Shown: positions 1 to 8,429 of the stretch, piece by piece
Numbering within the stretch: position 1 is the stretch's first letter
Layout of the letters: each line of letters begins with the position of its first letter
Source of the DNA: Euryhalocaulis caribicus
GTDB taxonomy: Bacteria; Pseudomonadota; Alphaproteobacteria; Caulobacterales; Maricaulaceae
Assembly (NCBI RefSeq): GCF_000412185.1
Contig: NZ_ASJA01000013.1
Span: forward strand, 32,319 to 96,318
Direction of reading: 5' to 3'
Length of the DNA stretch: 64,000 bases
Made by a program: the position numbers and the translations under genes
Notes under the pieces: model-generated
The model's database searches: none
Seen by the model: the letters and a program-made list of their open reading frames with translations, nothing else
What the model was told of the DNA's origin: nothing

Positions 1-1
1 C

Positions 2-223
2 ATCAATGCGGCGGCCACGGCCAATGGCGCGGTGGCCCGCAAGGAAAGCCGCGGCGCGCATGCGCGCGAGGATTATCCGGACCGCGATGACGCGAACTGG
101 ATGAACCACACCATCGCCTATGTGCGGGAGGACGGCTCGGTCGATCTCTCCTACCGGCCGGTCCATTCCTTCACGATGACCAACGAAATTTCCTACATCG
201 AGCCCAAGGCGCGGAGCTATTAA
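2..223 (+). CDS. sdhA: Succinate dehydrogenase flavoprotein subunit, C-terminal end (partial)
   Basis: This is the 3' end of a gene that begins outside the window. The frame is open from base 2 and encodes about 73 residues, ending at TAA. The visible residues carry the conserved tail of SdhA: an R-x-E-S-R-G-A-H segment, then a D-Y-P-x-R-D-D-x-N-W motif, and an end in I-E-P-K-A-R-S-Y. The His/Arg-rich SRGAH stretch belongs to the substrate and FAD-handling capping region of the succinate dehydrogenase/fumarate reductase family. The stop codon overlaps the sdhB start by one base (TAATG), so the two subunits are translationally coupled. Confidence 0.96.
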   Translation: MNAAATANGAVARKESRGAHAREDYPDRDDANWMNHTIAYVREDGSVDLSYRPVHSFTMTNEISYIEPKARSY

Positions 224-1005
224 TGGTTGAGCTCACTCTCCCCCGGAACTCCAAGCTCAAGAAGGGCAAGCGCTACGACGCCTCCAACGGGGCGAAGGAT
301 ACGCGCACCTTCAAGATCTACCGCTACGATTCGGACGCCGACGATAATCCGCGCTGGGACGAATATGTCGTGCCCACCGACGAGCTGCGCCCGATGATTC
401 TGGACGCCATGCTGTGGATCAAGGACAACGTGGATTCCACGCTTTCCTTCCGCCGCTCCTGCCGGGAAGGGGTGTGCGGGTCCTGCGCCTTCAACATCAA
501 TGGCCGCAACACGCTGGCCTGCACCAAGGGCTGGGACGAGGTCGGCGGCGGCGCCATCCAGATTTCCCCGCTGCCCCACCAGCCGGTCATCAAGGACCTG
601 GTGACCGATCTTTCCAATTTCTACGCGCAATACGCGGCTATCGAGCCGTACCTGCAGACGGTCACCGCCGAACCGCAGAAGGAATGGAAGCAGAGCCAGG
701 AAGACCGCGACAAGCTGGACGGCATGTATGAGTGTATTCTCTGCGCCTGCTGCTCCACGGGGTGCCCGTCCTACTGGTGGAATTCGGAGAAATTCTTCGG
801 CCCGGCGGCCCTGCTGCAGGCCTATCGCTGGATCGAGGACTCGCGCGACGAGATGACGGGCGAGCGTCTGGACGCGCTGGAAGATCCGTTCCGGCTGTAT
901 CGCTGTCACACCATCATGAACTGCGCGCAGGTCTGTCCGAAGGGCCTCAATCCGGCGGAAGCAATCTCCGGCATCAAGCGCAAGCTGGCGGAACGGGCGG
1001 TCTAG
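223..1005 (+). CDS. sdhB: Succinate dehydrogenase iron-sulfur subunit
   Basis: This 260-residue protein carries electrons from SdhA to the membrane quinone site in complex II. All iron-sulfur ligands are visible. The plant-ferredoxin-type 2Fe-2S site is C80-x4-C85-x2-C88-x11-C100. The second domain has a C171-x2-C174-x2-C177 group with C181, and then C228, C234 and C238, which together bind the 4Fe-4S and 3Fe-4S centres. Length is normal for the family. The ATG overlaps the sdhA stop by one base. The membrane anchor subunits sdhC and sdhD are not downstream, so they presumably precede sdhA outside the window. Confidence 0.97.
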   Translation: MVELTLPRNSKLKKGKRYDASNGAKDTRTFKIYRYDSDADDNPRWDEYVVPTDELRPMILDAMLWIKDNVDSTLSFRRSCREGVCGSCAFNINGRNTLACTKGWDEVGGGAIQISPLPHQPVIKDLVTDLSNFYAQYAAIEPYLQTVTAEPQKEWKQSQEDRDKLDGMYECILCACCSTGCPSYWWNSEKFFGPAALLQAYRWIEDSRDEMTGERLDALEDPFRLYRCHTIMNCAQVCPKGLNPAEAISGIKRKLAERAV

Positions 1006-1043
1006 CGCCGCCTGTTCAGACCGGCCGGGCCAGAGGGGGGCTG

Positions 1044-1691
1044 GTGGCCGAACAAGAAAACCAGGGCGATATCGCCACGGCGGACCCGTCCGCCGAACCC
1101 GCTGAACAGCCGGCCCCGGCGCCCGATGCGCGGCCCTGGGCGCGCTGGCTGGCGAAGATGACCGATCTGGCGCTGACGTCTTTCGTCTTTTTCGTTCTGG
1201 TTAGCGGCGCGTCGTTCGTCTTTTTCTTCGTCCTGTCATCGTTGAATCCGGCCCGGGCGGAGCAATATCTGCTCCAGCTCGCCTCGATTCCGTTCATGAT
1301 CGCCTCGGTCATCCTTTTCTTCATTCTGTTTCTGCTGGGCGAGGCGACCCTGATCAGCGCGACCGGTTCGACGCCGGGCAAGGCCTTGCTGGGCATTCGC
1401 GTCATGGACCGTTCCGGCGGGCGGCTTTCTTTTCCCAAAAGTCTGCTGCGAAGCGCCCGCGCCTGGGCGCAGGGCCTTGGCCTCGGAATCCCGCTGGTTT
1501 CCATCATCGCGATGATTTTCGGCTATATGGCGCTGTCGGACCGCGGCGACACCGCCTGGGACCGGGGCGTCAATGCAGACTACCGGACCCATGAAGTCGG
1601 CCCGGTTCGCTGGACCATCGGCATTCTTGTCTGGCTGACGAGCGTCGCCATCGACATCGCGAACCGGGTTCTGACGCAGAGCGGATTCTAG
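1044..1691 (+). CDS. RDD-family membrane protein
   Basis: This is a 215-residue integral membrane protein with an RDD-type domain. After an acidic, Pro/Ala-rich cytosolic N-terminus come hydrophobic segments near residues 45-70, 82-105 and 150-170. A conserved G-x-T-P-G-K-A-L-L-G-I-R-V-M-D stretch between them is the family hallmark, and D-R-G-V-N-A-D-Y follows the third segment. I placed the start at a GTG preceded by a G-rich ribosome-binding site (AGAGGGGGG), because the frame further upstream only shadows sdhB. RDD proteins are mostly uncharacterised; some act in ion or solute transport. Its role here is unknown. Its stop overlaps the stop of the convergent small gene at 1688-1882. Confidence 0.8.
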   Translation: MAEQENQGDIATADPSAEPAEQPAPAPDARPWARWLAKMTDLALTSFVFFVLVSGASFVFFFVLSSLNPARAEQYLLQLASIPFMIASVILFFILFLLGEATLISATGSTPGKALLGIRVMDRSGGRLSFPKSLLRSARAWAQGLGLGIPLVSIIAMIFGYMALSDRGDTAWDRGVNADYRTHEVGPVRWTIGILVWLTSVAIDIANRVLTQSGF

Positions 1692-1882
1692 CCGCTCTTG
1701 TCCCCGGCGCGTTGCGCGGTTTCGGCCGCCGCGCCCAGGATAAGGCCGAAAAGCAGCGCAAATATCAGGCTGTCGAACAACAGCCAGCCCATGACCGCGC
1801 CGGCCAGGAAGCCGCCTATGTTCAGGCCCGCGCGCTTCATGCCGCCGCCGGCGGCCCGTTCCGTTTCTTCTTCATCGGCCAT
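1688..1882 (-). CDS. Small hypothetical glycine-rich membrane protein
   Basis: This 64-residue protein has an acidic N-terminus followed by one long hydrophobic region (about residues 22-52) rich in small residues, consistent with one membrane span or a helical hairpin. A GGAG Shine-Dalgarno sequence lies six bases before the ATG, which supports a real gene despite its size. It is convergent with the RDD gene, and the two stop codons overlap by two bases. I do not recognise a family. Confidence 0.6.
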   Translation of the reverse strand: MADEEETERAAGGGMKRAGLNIGGFLAGAVMGWLLFDSLIFALLFGLILGAAAETAQRAGDKSG

Positions 1883-1975
1883 GCCCGGCTCCCTGCAATT
1901 TCCCGGACGATATAGCGCGGTATTGGGGCGCGCGACATTGAATAAGAAAGAATCCGCGCCCGCTCCTGCCGCCGG

Positions 1976-2956
1976 TTACCGGTCGCGCGCCGCGGCGCCC
2001 GTGGCCGGGAAATCGGTAAAGACGCCATCGACGCCAATCTCCAGCGCGCGGCGGATTTCCGCCTCTCCGGTCAGGCCGTCGGGCGGCGGATCATCATCGC
2101 GGAAGGTCCAGGGGTGGACCGCAAGGCCCAGCGCATGGGCTCGCGCGACAAAGCCGGTGTCATTGCCCGCCCGGTCAATCACCAGAAACTTGTTCGGGCC
2201 GACCCCGTCCGCATAGGCGGGAATCTGCTCCAGCGCGACGCTGCTCTCGAAAGGCAGGGCCGGGTCCATCTCGCTTTTCGGGAAGACCAGCTGGATCAGC
2301 GGCGCTTCTATCATGGCGTCCAGCCGCACAAGCGATTCCGGCTCGAAACTTTGCACGAAAACCGGCGCGTCCGCGCCGTCCAGACCATGGGCCTTCAGAA
2401 TGCGGGCAAGCTCGGGCGCCGGGTCGAGGCCAAGGGCCGCCAGCGCGGCCGGGTGCTTGGTTTCGGGATAGACGCCAATGATCCGCCCCGCCTCTTCAGA
2501 AGCCCTGGCGCGCAGGGCCAGCACTTCCTCGAACGACGGGATTTCGAACTGGCCGTCATAATCCTTGGCGCGTCCCTCGCGCGGCTGAACGGCGCGCAGG
2601 GTCTTTATTTCTTCCAGCGTGAAATCCTCCGCCCACCAGTCCTGGCGGCCCTCCTTTTCCACCCGGCGGTCTGCAAACTCCGGATGGGCGGAGACATCCG
2701 TGGTGGTGGAAAGATAGCGGTCGTGACGGACGATCAGGACGCCGTCCCTGGTCATGACCAGATCGGGCTCGATGAAGTCCGCGCCCTGCTCGATGGCGAG
2801 GCTGTAGGCGGCAAGGGTGTGTTCGGGCCGCTCTCCGCTGGCGCCGCGATGGGCGATAATCACCGGCCGCTCGCCGGTCAGCGTGTTCCATCCGGGAGCG
2901 GAGTCTGGGGAAGTCATAAGCGCGCCTGCGAGGATGGCGAATAGTAATCCGGTCAT
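1976..2956 (-). CDS. glpQ: Secreted glycerophosphodiester phosphodiesterase
   Basis: This 326-residue enzyme hydrolyses glycerophosphodiesters to glycerol-3-phosphate and an alcohol. An N-terminal hydrophobic stretch (residues 1-16) looks like a signal peptide, so a periplasmic GlpQ-type location is likely. The catalytic signature H36-R-G-A-S-G-E-R-P-E-H is followed by E63-P-D65 (metal ligands) and V-R-H78-D, all expected of the GDPD TIM barrel. The C-terminal V-D-G-V-F-T-D-F-P segment is also typical. It stands alone, divergent from the hypothetical gene at 3066. Confidence 0.9.
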   Translation of the reverse strand: MTGLLFAILAGALMTSPDSAPGWNTLTGERPVIIAHRGASGERPEHTLAAYSLAIEQGADFIEPDLVMTRDGVLIVRHDRYLSTTTDVSAHPEFADRRVEKEGRQDWWAEDFTLEEIKTLRAVQPREGRAKDYDGQFEIPSFEEVLALRARASEEAGRIIGVYPETKHPAALAALGLDPAPELARILKAHGLDGADAPVFVQSFEPESLVRLDAMIEAPLIQLVFPKSEMDPALPFESSVALEQIPAYADGVGPNKFLVIDRAGNDTGFVARAHALGLAVHPWTFRDDDPPPDGLTGEAEIRRALEIGVDGVFTDFPATGAAARDR

Positions 2957-3065
2957 GCCGCCATCCTAGCCTGATCTTTATGTCGGTTTCGATACGCGGC
3001 GCAGAGCCCCGCCAGCCGCGATTGGGGGTTTGACGCGCCCTCGCGGCGCGGCGATGGTCGCGGGC

Positions 3066-3656
3066 ATGAGCGCAGATCACACACGCCACCACACGCTGAA
3101 GGACACGGCGTCGCGCTATGCGGCGCTGAGCCTTGAAAATTACGCCCATATCCGCGCGCTGGCCGAGCGGATTGCGCGGGAGATGTGCGCCTATCTGCAC
3201 CCCAATAACCCGCCCTGCGTATTCCTGGTGCCGCCGCAGGGGCCGTTCCAGCCGCGCGATTATGGCGGGCGGGCCTTCACGGTTTCAGGGCGGGGCTTCC
3301 TGCCGCTCGGTCCCATCGGTTTCGGGCTGGCCGTGCGGGTGTCGGACCACGCGGATTTCCTGCGCGTGGGCCTGTCCTGCGCCAAGGAGGGCGAGGAGCT
3401 GGTGGTGCGGATCAAGGATGGCGGGGCCTATGAATTCCACGCCGGAGAGGCCGACGCCGATCTCAGCGACTTCTTCGAGCATCTCTATCAGCACATCCTG
3501 AACTGGTACGAGGAACGCATCCGCCTCTACGAGGAAGGCCATTATGGCGGCGGCGGAATGGGGTTCGAGATGGTGCGCATCGGCGATGAACAGCCTGATG
3601 AGGACGCCGACCGGCCCGACCCCGATCACGCCACCGCGCCAGTAAGCGACTACTGA
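3066..3656 (+). CDS. Conserved hypothetical protein
   Basis: This is a soluble protein of about 196 residues with no signal peptide or membrane segment. The third in-frame ATG was chosen because it starts a hydrophilic M-S-A-D-H segment; in-frame ATGs at 3030 and 3054 are also possible. The N-terminal half is helical and the centre holds a Gly/Pro-rich stretch (P-P-Q-G-P-F-Q-P-R-D-Y-G-G). The C-terminus is acidic, with a Y-G-G-G-G-M loop. I do not recognise the family. It is followed after a short gap by the antiporter gene. Confidence 0.75.
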   Translation: MSADHTRHHTLKDTASRYAALSLENYAHIRALAERIAREMCAYLHPNNPPCVFLVPPQGPFQPRDYGGRAFTVSGRGFLPLGPIGFGLAVRVSDHADFLRVGLSCAKEGEELVVRIKDGGAYEFHAGEADADLSDFFEHLYQHILNWYEERIRLYEEGHYGGGGMGFEMVRIGDEQPDEDADRPDPDHATAPVSDY

Positions 3657-3729
3657 GCCGGAAATCGCGTCCAGCGCCTAACATCGTCTCTTGCCGCCGC
3701 GCCGCGCCGCGTTACAACCCTTCAACTAT

Positions 3730-5580
3730 ATGGCTATCGAAACCGCCGCCGCCCTGCTGCCCGCCAAGATCGCACTGATCGGCGCGCTTGGCATTGGATC
3801 CCAATGGCTTGCATGGCGCACCAACTGGCCCGCGATTGTTCTGATGAGCGTGGCAGGCCTCATTGTAGGCCCGTTCTGGGCGATGGCGGCCGGCGAGCCG
3901 CTGATCAACCCGGAAGCTGATTTTGGCGCCCTGTTGCGGCCCACCATCGCTATCGCGGTGGGCATCATCCTGTTCGAGGGCGGACTGAACCTGAACTTTA
4001 CGGAGCTCAGGGGCGCGGGACAGGCCGTGCGGCGGCTGATTTTTGTCGGCGCGCCTGTGGGCGGCCTGCTGGGGGCGCTGGCCTCCCACTATGTCGCCGG
4101 GCTGCCCTGGGACATCGCCTTCCTGTTCGGCGGCCTGATGGTTGTAACCGGGCCGACAGTGATCATTCCCCTGCTGCGCCAGTCCAAGCTGGCCGGGCGC
4201 AGCGGCGCGGTGCTGCGCTGGGAAGGGATCGTCAACGATCCCATTGGCGCGCTTCTGGCCGTGCTGGTCTATGAGGTGATCCGCTTCCTCAGCGAAGGGC
4301 GGACCTGGGTCGACGCGGCCACCTGGATCGCGCTGTCGGCGGTGGCGGGCGCGGTGCTGGGCATTGCGGCGGGCTGGCTCCTGGCCTGGGCCTTCCGCAA
4401 GGGGCATGTGCCGGAATTCCTGAAAGCGCCGGTCGTGCTGGCCGCGGTTCTGGCCGTGTTCGTGACGGCGGACCTGATCGCCCATGAAACCGGGCTGCTG
4501 GCGGTGACGGTGTTCGGCGTGATGATCGCCAATAGCCGTATTGCCTCCATCGAGGAAATGCGGCGCTTCAAGGAATCCATCGCGGTCATACTGGTGTCGG
4601 GCGTGTTCGTGATCCTGACGGCGTCCCTGACGCCGGAGGTCATCACCTCGGTCGATCTTTCGATCCTGCTGTTCGTCGTCACGATGATGTTCGTGGTGCG
4701 TCCGATCACGGTTTTCGTCTCCACCGTCGGAACCAAGCTGACCTGGGCGGAGCGTTCGCTGGTCGCCTGGATTGCCCCGCGCGGCATCGTGGCCGTCGCC
4801 GTGGCCGGCTTTTTCGCGTCTGAGCTGACGGCGCTGGGGCGGCCGGAGGGGGCACAGCTCGTGCCGCTGGCTTTCGCCATGGTGTTTGCCACCGTCGTGG
4901 CGCACGGCTTTACCATCAAGCCGCTGGCGCAACGCCTGAACCTGGCCACCAAGGGCCCGGAAGGCGTGCTGATCGCCGGGGCCAATCCGTGGAGCCTGGG
5001 TCTGGCCAAGGCGATACACGAGCTGGGCGTGCCCGTGGTGATCGCCGATTCCAACTGGCGCCGCCTGCGCGCGGCGAGGCTGGAGGGGCTGAGAGTCTAT
5101 TTCGGCGAAGTGCTCTCGGAACATGCCGACCACCGGCTGGACCATTCCCAGCTTGGCCATCTGGTCGCCTCGACGCCCAATGACGCCTATAATTCGCTGA
5201 TCTGCGTGGAATACGCCCCGGAATTCGGCCGCCACCGCGTGTGGCAGCTTTCGGGGCTGGAGAAGGAAGACCGCGACGCCAAGGCGATTTCCTTCACCGC
5301 GCGCGGCCGCACCCTGATCGGTCCGGGCCGCGGGTTCGATGCGGTCAGCCAGGACTGGTGGCGCGGCTGGCGTTTCCGCGCCACGCCGCTGACCGCGGAA
5401 TACAAGCTGGAGGATCTGCGCAAGGACCGCCCGGACGCCGATTTCATCATGGAGCGGCGCCCGGACAATTCCATCGCCTTCATCGGGGCCAATTCGCCTG
5501 CGCGCGGCGGTCCCGGCGCTGTAATTGTCACCTATGGTCCGCCGCGCCAGGAGGATAAACCCGAGGAAGCGGCGGACTGA
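3730..5580 (+). CDS. Na+/H+ antiporter (CPA1 type) with C-terminal nucleotide-binding-like domain
   Basis: This is a protein of about 616 residues. The first 400 residues contain about twelve hydrophobic helices of the sodium/hydrogen exchanger fold, with a F-E-G-G-L-N-L segment and a W-E-G-I-V-N-D-P-I-G segment carrying the acidic residues typical of the ion site. From about residue 415 a Rossmann-like region (G-V-L-I-A-G-A-N-P-W-S-L-G) resembles the TrkA-N/KefC regulatory domain, followed by about 90 residues of unknown fold. It should exchange cytosolic cations for protons. I used the ATG at 3730; a TTG 39 bases upstream is possible but adds an Arg-rich tail with no obvious ribosome-binding site. 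Confidence 0.88.
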   Translation: MAIETAAALLPAKIALIGALGIGSQWLAWRTNWPAIVLMSVAGLIVGPFWAMAAGEPLINPEADFGALLRPTIAIAVGIILFEGGLNLNFTELRGAGQAVRRLIFVGAPVGGLLGALASHYVAGLPWDIAFLFGGLMVVTGPTVIIPLLRQSKLAGRSGAVLRWEGIVNDPIGALLAVLVYEVIRFLSEGRTWVDAATWIALSAVAGAVLGIAAGWLLAWAFRKGHVPEFLKAPVVLAAVLAVFVTADLIAHETGLLAVTVFGVMIANSRIASIEEMRRFKESIAVILVSGVFVILTASLTPEVITSVDLSILLFVVTMMFVVRPITVFVSTVGTKLTWAERSLVAWIAPRGIVAVAVAGFFASELTALGRPEGAQLVPLAFAMVFATVVAHGFTIKPLAQRLNLATKGPEGVLIAGANPWSLGLAKAIHELGVPVVIADSNWRRLRAARLEGLRVYFGEVLSEHADHRLDHSQLGHLVASTPNDAYNSLICVEYAPEFGRHRVWQLSGLEKEDRDAKAISFTARGRTLIGPGRGFDAVSQDWWRGWRFRATPLTAEYKLEDLRKDRPDADFIMERRPDNSIAFIGANSPARGGPGAVIVTYGPPRQEDKPEEAAD

Positions 5581-5624
5581 GCCAGACAGGCCGGTCCGGC
5601 GCGCATCACGGAGATTGAAGACCC

Positions 5625-6617
5625 ATGACCCTGCGCCCTGAAATCATCACCGTCTTTGGCGGGTCCGGCTTTGTCGGCCGCTATGTCGTTCGCGAGCTTT
5701 GCAAGCAAGGCTTCCGCGTGCGCGTGGCCGTGCGCTATCCGCATTCCGCGCAGGACCTGAAAGTCGCCGGCGAACCGGGCCAGATCCAGCTGATCCAGGC
5801 CAATGTGCGCAACCGCCCCTCGGTGGAGCGCGCGGTCGAGGGCGCCTGGGGGGTCGTGAACCTTGTCGGGATATTGTTCGAGGAAGGCCGCCAGAAATTC
5901 GCTTCAACCCAGTCGCGCGGCGCGCAGATGATTGCGGAGGCCGCAGCAGTCGACGGCGTGCAGCGCTTCGTCCATGTCTCGGCCATCGGCGCGGACGCGG
6001 AATCTGAATCCAGCTATGCCCGCACCAAGGCTCAGGGCGAGAAGGCCGTGAGAGACGCATTCCCTCAGGCGGTGATTGTCCGGCCCTCCATCGTGTTCGG
6101 CGCGGACGATGATTTCTTCAACAAGTTCGCCGCGATGTCGCGGCTGTCGCCGGCGCTGCCGCTGATCGGCGGCGGCAAGACGAAATTCCAGCCGGTCTAT
6201 GCCGGCGATGTGGCCACCGCCATCGCCAATGCCCTGACGCGGGATGACGCCGCCGGAAAGCTGTATGAGCTGGGCGGCCCGCGCGTTTACAGCTTCAAGG
6301 AGCTGATGCAGACGATGCTGAAAGTCATCGACCGCAAACGCGCCCTGATCCCGGTGCCGTTCTTCGCGGCCGGACCGATGGGCGTGGCCGGCGGAATCGT
6401 CGGCGCGCTGCCCTTTATCCAGCCGCCGATCACCGCCGATCAGGTGAAGCTGTTGAAGAGCGACAATGTCGTGACGGATTCAGACGCCGTAGGGACCATT
6501 GAGGACCTGGGCGTGACCCGCATGGCGACTGTCGAATCGATCCTGCCGACCTATCTGTTCCAGTACCGGCACGGCGGCCAGTTCCACGAAGTCGCGCCTG
6601 ACCCGCGCAGCTCATAG
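5625..6617 (+). CDS. NDUFA9-like NAD-dependent epimerase/dehydratase
   Basis: This 330-residue protein is an atypical short-chain dehydrogenase. The N-terminal Rossmann motif is T-V-F-G-G-S-G-F-V-G-R, and a Y-A-R-T-K segment takes the place of the YxxxK motif. The overall length and the C-terminal region match bacterial homologues of the complex I accessory subunit NDUFA9. In alphaproteobacteria these are found as stand-alone genes; a role in respiratory complex stability or quinone metabolism is inferred from the family, not seen here. It is 44 bases after the antiporter gene and converges on the CPBP protease gene, with which it overlaps by 6 bases. Confidence 0.85.
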   Translation: MTLRPEIITVFGGSGFVGRYVVRELCKQGFRVRVAVRYPHSAQDLKVAGEPGQIQLIQANVRNRPSVERAVEGAWGVVNLVGILFEEGRQKFASTQSRGAQMIAEAAAVDGVQRFVHVSAIGADAESESSYARTKAQGEKAVRDAFPQAVIVRPSIVFGADDDFFNKFAAMSRLSPALPLIGGGKTKFQPVYAGDVATAIANALTRDDAAGKLYELGGPRVYSFKELMQTMLKVIDRKRALIPVPFFAAGPMGVAGGIVGALPFIQPPITADQVKLLKSDNVVTDSDAVGTIEDLGVTRMATVESILPTYLFQYRHGGQFHEVAPDPRSS

Positions 6618-7496
6618 AGCCTGACCGGTCTCGGGCGGCGCGTTCGCGGCGCGCTTCCTGATTGCGAACACAATCCCGCAAAGGGCCAGGCCTGTAACGA
6701 ATCCGCCTACGCCAAGCGTTCCCTTGAAGGGGAATTCCAGCCCCGTGAGCGCCAGCACGCCAAGGCCCGCCCCGGCGTTCAGGGTTCCGTGGAAGAGACC
6801 GGCGTGGAACACCGTTCCCCCGGCCTCCCGCACCCAGCCGATCAGCGGTGAAATCACCAGCATCAGCGCGGTCATCGCCACCGGCCCCCAGACGGGCAGT
6901 TCCGGATAATTATAGCCCTGCGCGATCAGCGGCGCGTGCCAGAGGCCCCAGAACAGCCCGATCAGCAGATTGCACCGCCAGAAACCGAGGCCGCGCCAGT
7001 GGTCCCAGAGCCAGCCGCGCCAGCCCAGTTCCTCCGAGAGCGTCAGGAACATGTTCAGGAACGCGCCCAGCGTCAGGCCGGACGCGACTCCGAACCAGTA
7101 GAGCGAGACCGGATCGACCGGGGAACCGGTCAGGTCCTGGCCTTGCGATTCCAGCAGCGCCCGGTAATTCGCGCCCGGATCGAACATGGCGGGCGAAAAG
7201 ACCAGGTCGATGGCGAGCGCGCCCAGGATCAATGAAACCGGGATCAGCCACGCCCAGACCAGCGCGCGGTTGAACGGCTTGGCGACGCCAAGGCTCTGAC
7301 GCATCCGGCCCCGGTCGAACCGCGCCGCGCAGACCAGCGCGGCGATGGCAGGGCCGCACATGTAGATAAAGGCCAGGCCGGTAAACAGAAGCTGGCGCTC
7401 CATGGCGCCGGTCGCATGGATCACGCCGCCGATGGCGCCGCTGAACGCAAAAGCGATCAGCAGGAAAAGCCACACGCCATTACGAAAGATCGTCAT
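6612..7496 (-). CDS. CPBP family intramembrane glutamic endopeptidase
   Basis: This is a 294-residue polytopic membrane protein of the CAAX-protease/bacteriocin-processing (Abi) family. The three family motifs are present: E155-E156-x3-R160 (in S-E-E-L-G-W-R-G), F-W-x-x-W-H187 and F-H236-x3-N240. These form the glutamate/histidine active site within the membrane. A GGGGAG ribosome-binding site precedes the ATG by five bases. The substrate is unknown, and no bacteriocin or prenylated-protein gene is adjacent. Confidence 0.9.
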   Translation of the reverse strand: MTIFRNGVWLFLLIAFAFSGAIGGVIHATGAMERQLLFTGLAFIYMCGPAIAALVCAARFDRGRMRQSLGVAKPFNRALVWAWLIPVSLILGALAIDLVFSPAMFDPGANYRALLESQGQDLTGSPVDPVSLYWFGVASGLTLGAFLNMFLTLSEELGWRGWLWDHWRGLGFWRCNLLIGLFWGLWHAPLIAQGYNYPELPVWGPVAMTALMLVISPLIGWVREAGGTVFHAGLFHGTLNAGAGLGVLALTGLEFPFKGTLGVGGFVTGLALCGIVFAIRKRAANAPPETGQAL

Positions 7497-7544
7497 AACC
7501 GCTCCCCCGGATCATTTCTTAATTAGGAAATATCCGAAATAAGA

Positions 7545-8342
7545 TCAGACCACAAGGAAAAGCAGGGCCGCCCCCAGAAGCAGGCGATAGATCACGAAGG
7601 GCAGGAAGCTCATCCGCTCCAGCAGCTTCATCAGAACCGCAATGGCGGCCAGCGCGGAAATGAAGGACAGGCTCATCACGATCAGGCCGTCCGTCAGGCT
7701 GGCTTGCGCGCCTTCCACATAGAGGTCGATTCCGGCCACGACGCCGAACGCGGCGAGGACCGGAATGGACATCAGCATGGAAAAGCGCGCCGATTCGGGC
7801 CGCGTCATGCCGAGCGCGCGTCCCGCCGTCATGGTGATGCCGGAGCGCGACGTGCCGGGGATCAGCGCCACGGCCTGCGCCAGACCGATCAGAAACGCGT
7901 CCCGGAAAGTCAGCGATTCCGTGTCCCGTTTCTCCGGCATGAAGGAGTCTGCGACCCAAAGGGCCAGCGCGAACACGATGGTCGCCCAGGCGATCAGGCG
8001 CGGATCGCGAAGGAATCCCGTGGAATCGGTCAGGAAAAGGATTGCCCCGCCGATCAGAACCGGCGGCGTGGCGGCTCCGACCAGCAGCGCCAGACGTCCG
8101 CCCGGCGTCATTTTGCCTTTCAGAAGCGCCAGTTTTCCCGCCGCGACCTGCGCGATATCGCCCCTGAAATAGACCAGAACGGCGAACATCGTGCCCAGAT
8201 GCGCCATCACGTCGATCAGCGCGCCCTGATCGGCCCAGTCCATCAGGACAGGCAGCAGTATCAGGTGCGCCGAGGAGGAGATCGGCAGAAATTCCGTGAT
8301 CCCCTGAATGAGCGCCAGAAGGATCAGGTGAAAAAGACTCAT
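7545..8342 (-). CDS. uppP: Undecaprenyl-diphosphatase
   Basis: This 265-residue membrane enzyme removes a phosphate from undecaprenyl diphosphate, recycling the lipid carrier for peptidoglycan and surface polysaccharides. The family signature Q-G-x-T-E17-F-L-P-I-S-S-S-A-H lies at residues 13-26, and the second signature P-G-T-S-R-S-G lies after the middle. About seven or eight hydrophobic helices are visible. The internal M-S-L-F-H start is preferred over an upstream ATG whose extra ten residues are not part of the family. It is 48 bases from the preceding gene's start and divergent from the CDF gene. Confidence 0.94.
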   Translation of the reverse strand: MSLFHLILLALIQGITEFLPISSSAHLILLPVLMDWADQGALIDVMAHLGTMFAVLVYFRGDIAQVAAGKLALLKGKMTPGGRLALLVGAATPPVLIGGAILFLTDSTGFLRDPRLIAWATIVFALALWVADSFMPEKRDTESLTFRDAFLIGLAQAVALIPGTSRSGITMTAGRALGMTRPESARFSMLMSIPVLAAFGVVAGIDLYVEGAQASLTDGLIVMSLSFISALAAIAVLMKLLERMSFLPFVIYRLLLGAALLFLVV

Positions 8343-8429
8343 GAAAAATCGCCCGGCCGGTGAGGCCCGCACTTAACCGCCCGCTATCGCCAAGTGCAAT
8401 CGGCGGGTGCGTCTGCTATTCCCGAAATC

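Noticed and set aside
3712..5235. A 507-codon open frame on the minus strand across the antiporter gene
   Set aside because: It is a shadow frame: the translation is a low-complexity mix of Arg, His, Gln and Gly without motifs, while the plus strand encodes a clear antiporter.
6612..7496. Phage abortive-infection gene (Abi label of the CPBP family)
   Set aside because: The Abi name is historical. The sequence shows only the intramembrane protease motifs and no defence partners are adjacent.
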